6,412 nucleotides of DNA, from positions 1 through 6,412 of the forward strand of contig CANHLB010000104.1 of NCBI GenBank assembly GCA_947461335.1, written 5' to 3'. The position numbers were made by a program, and so were the translations under genes. Shown piece after piece: positions 6,254-6,412 of the stretch (the first letter of the stretch is position 1; each line of letters starts with the position of its first letter). The stretch comes from Burkholderiaceae bacterium (GTDB lineage: Bacteria; Pseudomonadota; Gammaproteobacteria; Burkholderiales; Burkholderiaceae). The notes under the pieces were generated by a model. It saw only the letters and a program-made list of their open reading frames with translations, had not been told where the DNA came from and searched no databases.

Positions 6254-6412
6254 GCATTTCAGGATTCCAAATGCTATGGACAGTAGTAATGGCAACAATT
6301 CCGGCAGTTTCAGTGCGTAATACACGCTCACCCAAAGAAACAATTTGATAACCCGCTGCTTGCGCAAGAGCCTCTTCTTCTGGCGAGTGACCACCCTCGG
6401 GCCCAATCATCA
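6237..6412 (-). CDS. rsmE: 16S rRNA (uracil1498-N3)-methyltransferase, C-terminal part
   Basis: The 3' end of the gene is in the window; the remainder continues past the right edge. RsmE methylates N3 of U1498 in helix 44 of 16S rRNA, using S-adenosylmethionine, in the assembled 30S subunit. The 57 visible residues carry the C-terminal SPOUT (knotted) motifs that bind the methyl donor: IGPEGGHSPEE near the start of the visible part, then SLGERVLRTETA, and a closing helix ending in NRLK. The TAG stop is at 6237-6239, inside the hairpin shared with the converging barstar-like gene. The ATG in the first visible codon is internal, since the whole N-terminal PUA-like domain precedes this region in the family. 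Confidence 0.94.
   Translation of the reverse strand, partial: MIGPEGGHSPEEEALAQAAGYQIVSLGERVLRTETAGIVAITTVHSIWNPEMQNRLK

Noticed and set aside
6029..6406. 125-codon minus-strand open frame spanning rsmE and the barstar-like gene
   Set aside because: The neighbouring frame on the same strand gives an unmistakable RsmE C-terminus ending at 6237; this one is its out-of-frame shadow.
1..6412. Mobile element, CRISPR array, tRNA or toxin-antitoxin pair
   Set aside because: No transposase, terminal repeats, regularly spaced repeats or tRNA-like cloverleaf was seen. The barstar-like gene has no adjacent RNase gene to make a pair.

Overview
The window looks like ordinary core chromosome of a betaproteobacterium in the Burkholderiaceae. 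From memory the proteins most resemble freshwater Polynucleobacter. That rests on overall protein resemblance, moderate base composition, compact gene packing and the set of neighbours; no search was run. I see no mobile element, CRISPR array, tRNA, rRNA or obvious recent insertion. Coding density is very high, and the longest stretch without a gene is 129 bp.

Layout. A CorA-type magnesium transporter gene (1-963, +) lacks only its start codon at the left edge. It abuts, tail to tail with no spacer, a three-gene minus-strand operon that begins at 3037: thiL (thiamine-phosphate kinase), pgpA (phosphatidylglycerophosphatase A) and pncC (NMN amidase). Both operon junctions are ATGA stop/start overlaps. 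A 95 bp divergent promoter region (3038-3132) separates thiL from maeB (3133-5454, +), an NADP-malic enzyme with the usual phosphotransacetylase-like C-terminal regulatory domain. An AT-rich 129 bp spacer with two inverted repeats follows. Next is a 206-residue protein with a C-terminal barstar-like domain (5584-6204, +). It converges, through a shared hairpin, on the 3' end of rsmE (6237-6412, -), which runs off the right edge.

How the genes relate. The minus-strand operon groups unrelated housekeeping steps: the last step of thiamine diphosphate synthesis, phosphatidylglycerol synthesis, and pyridine nucleotide salvage. MaeB links malate to pyruvate and NADPH, and corA and rsmE serve Mg2+ uptake and 16S rRNA modification. 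The gene least explained by context is the barstar-like protein: it carries about 100 extra N-terminal residues and has no ribonuclease gene beside it in this window. I found no convincing new multi-gene system. The best leads are that orphan barstar-like gene and the structured AT-rich DNA in front of it.
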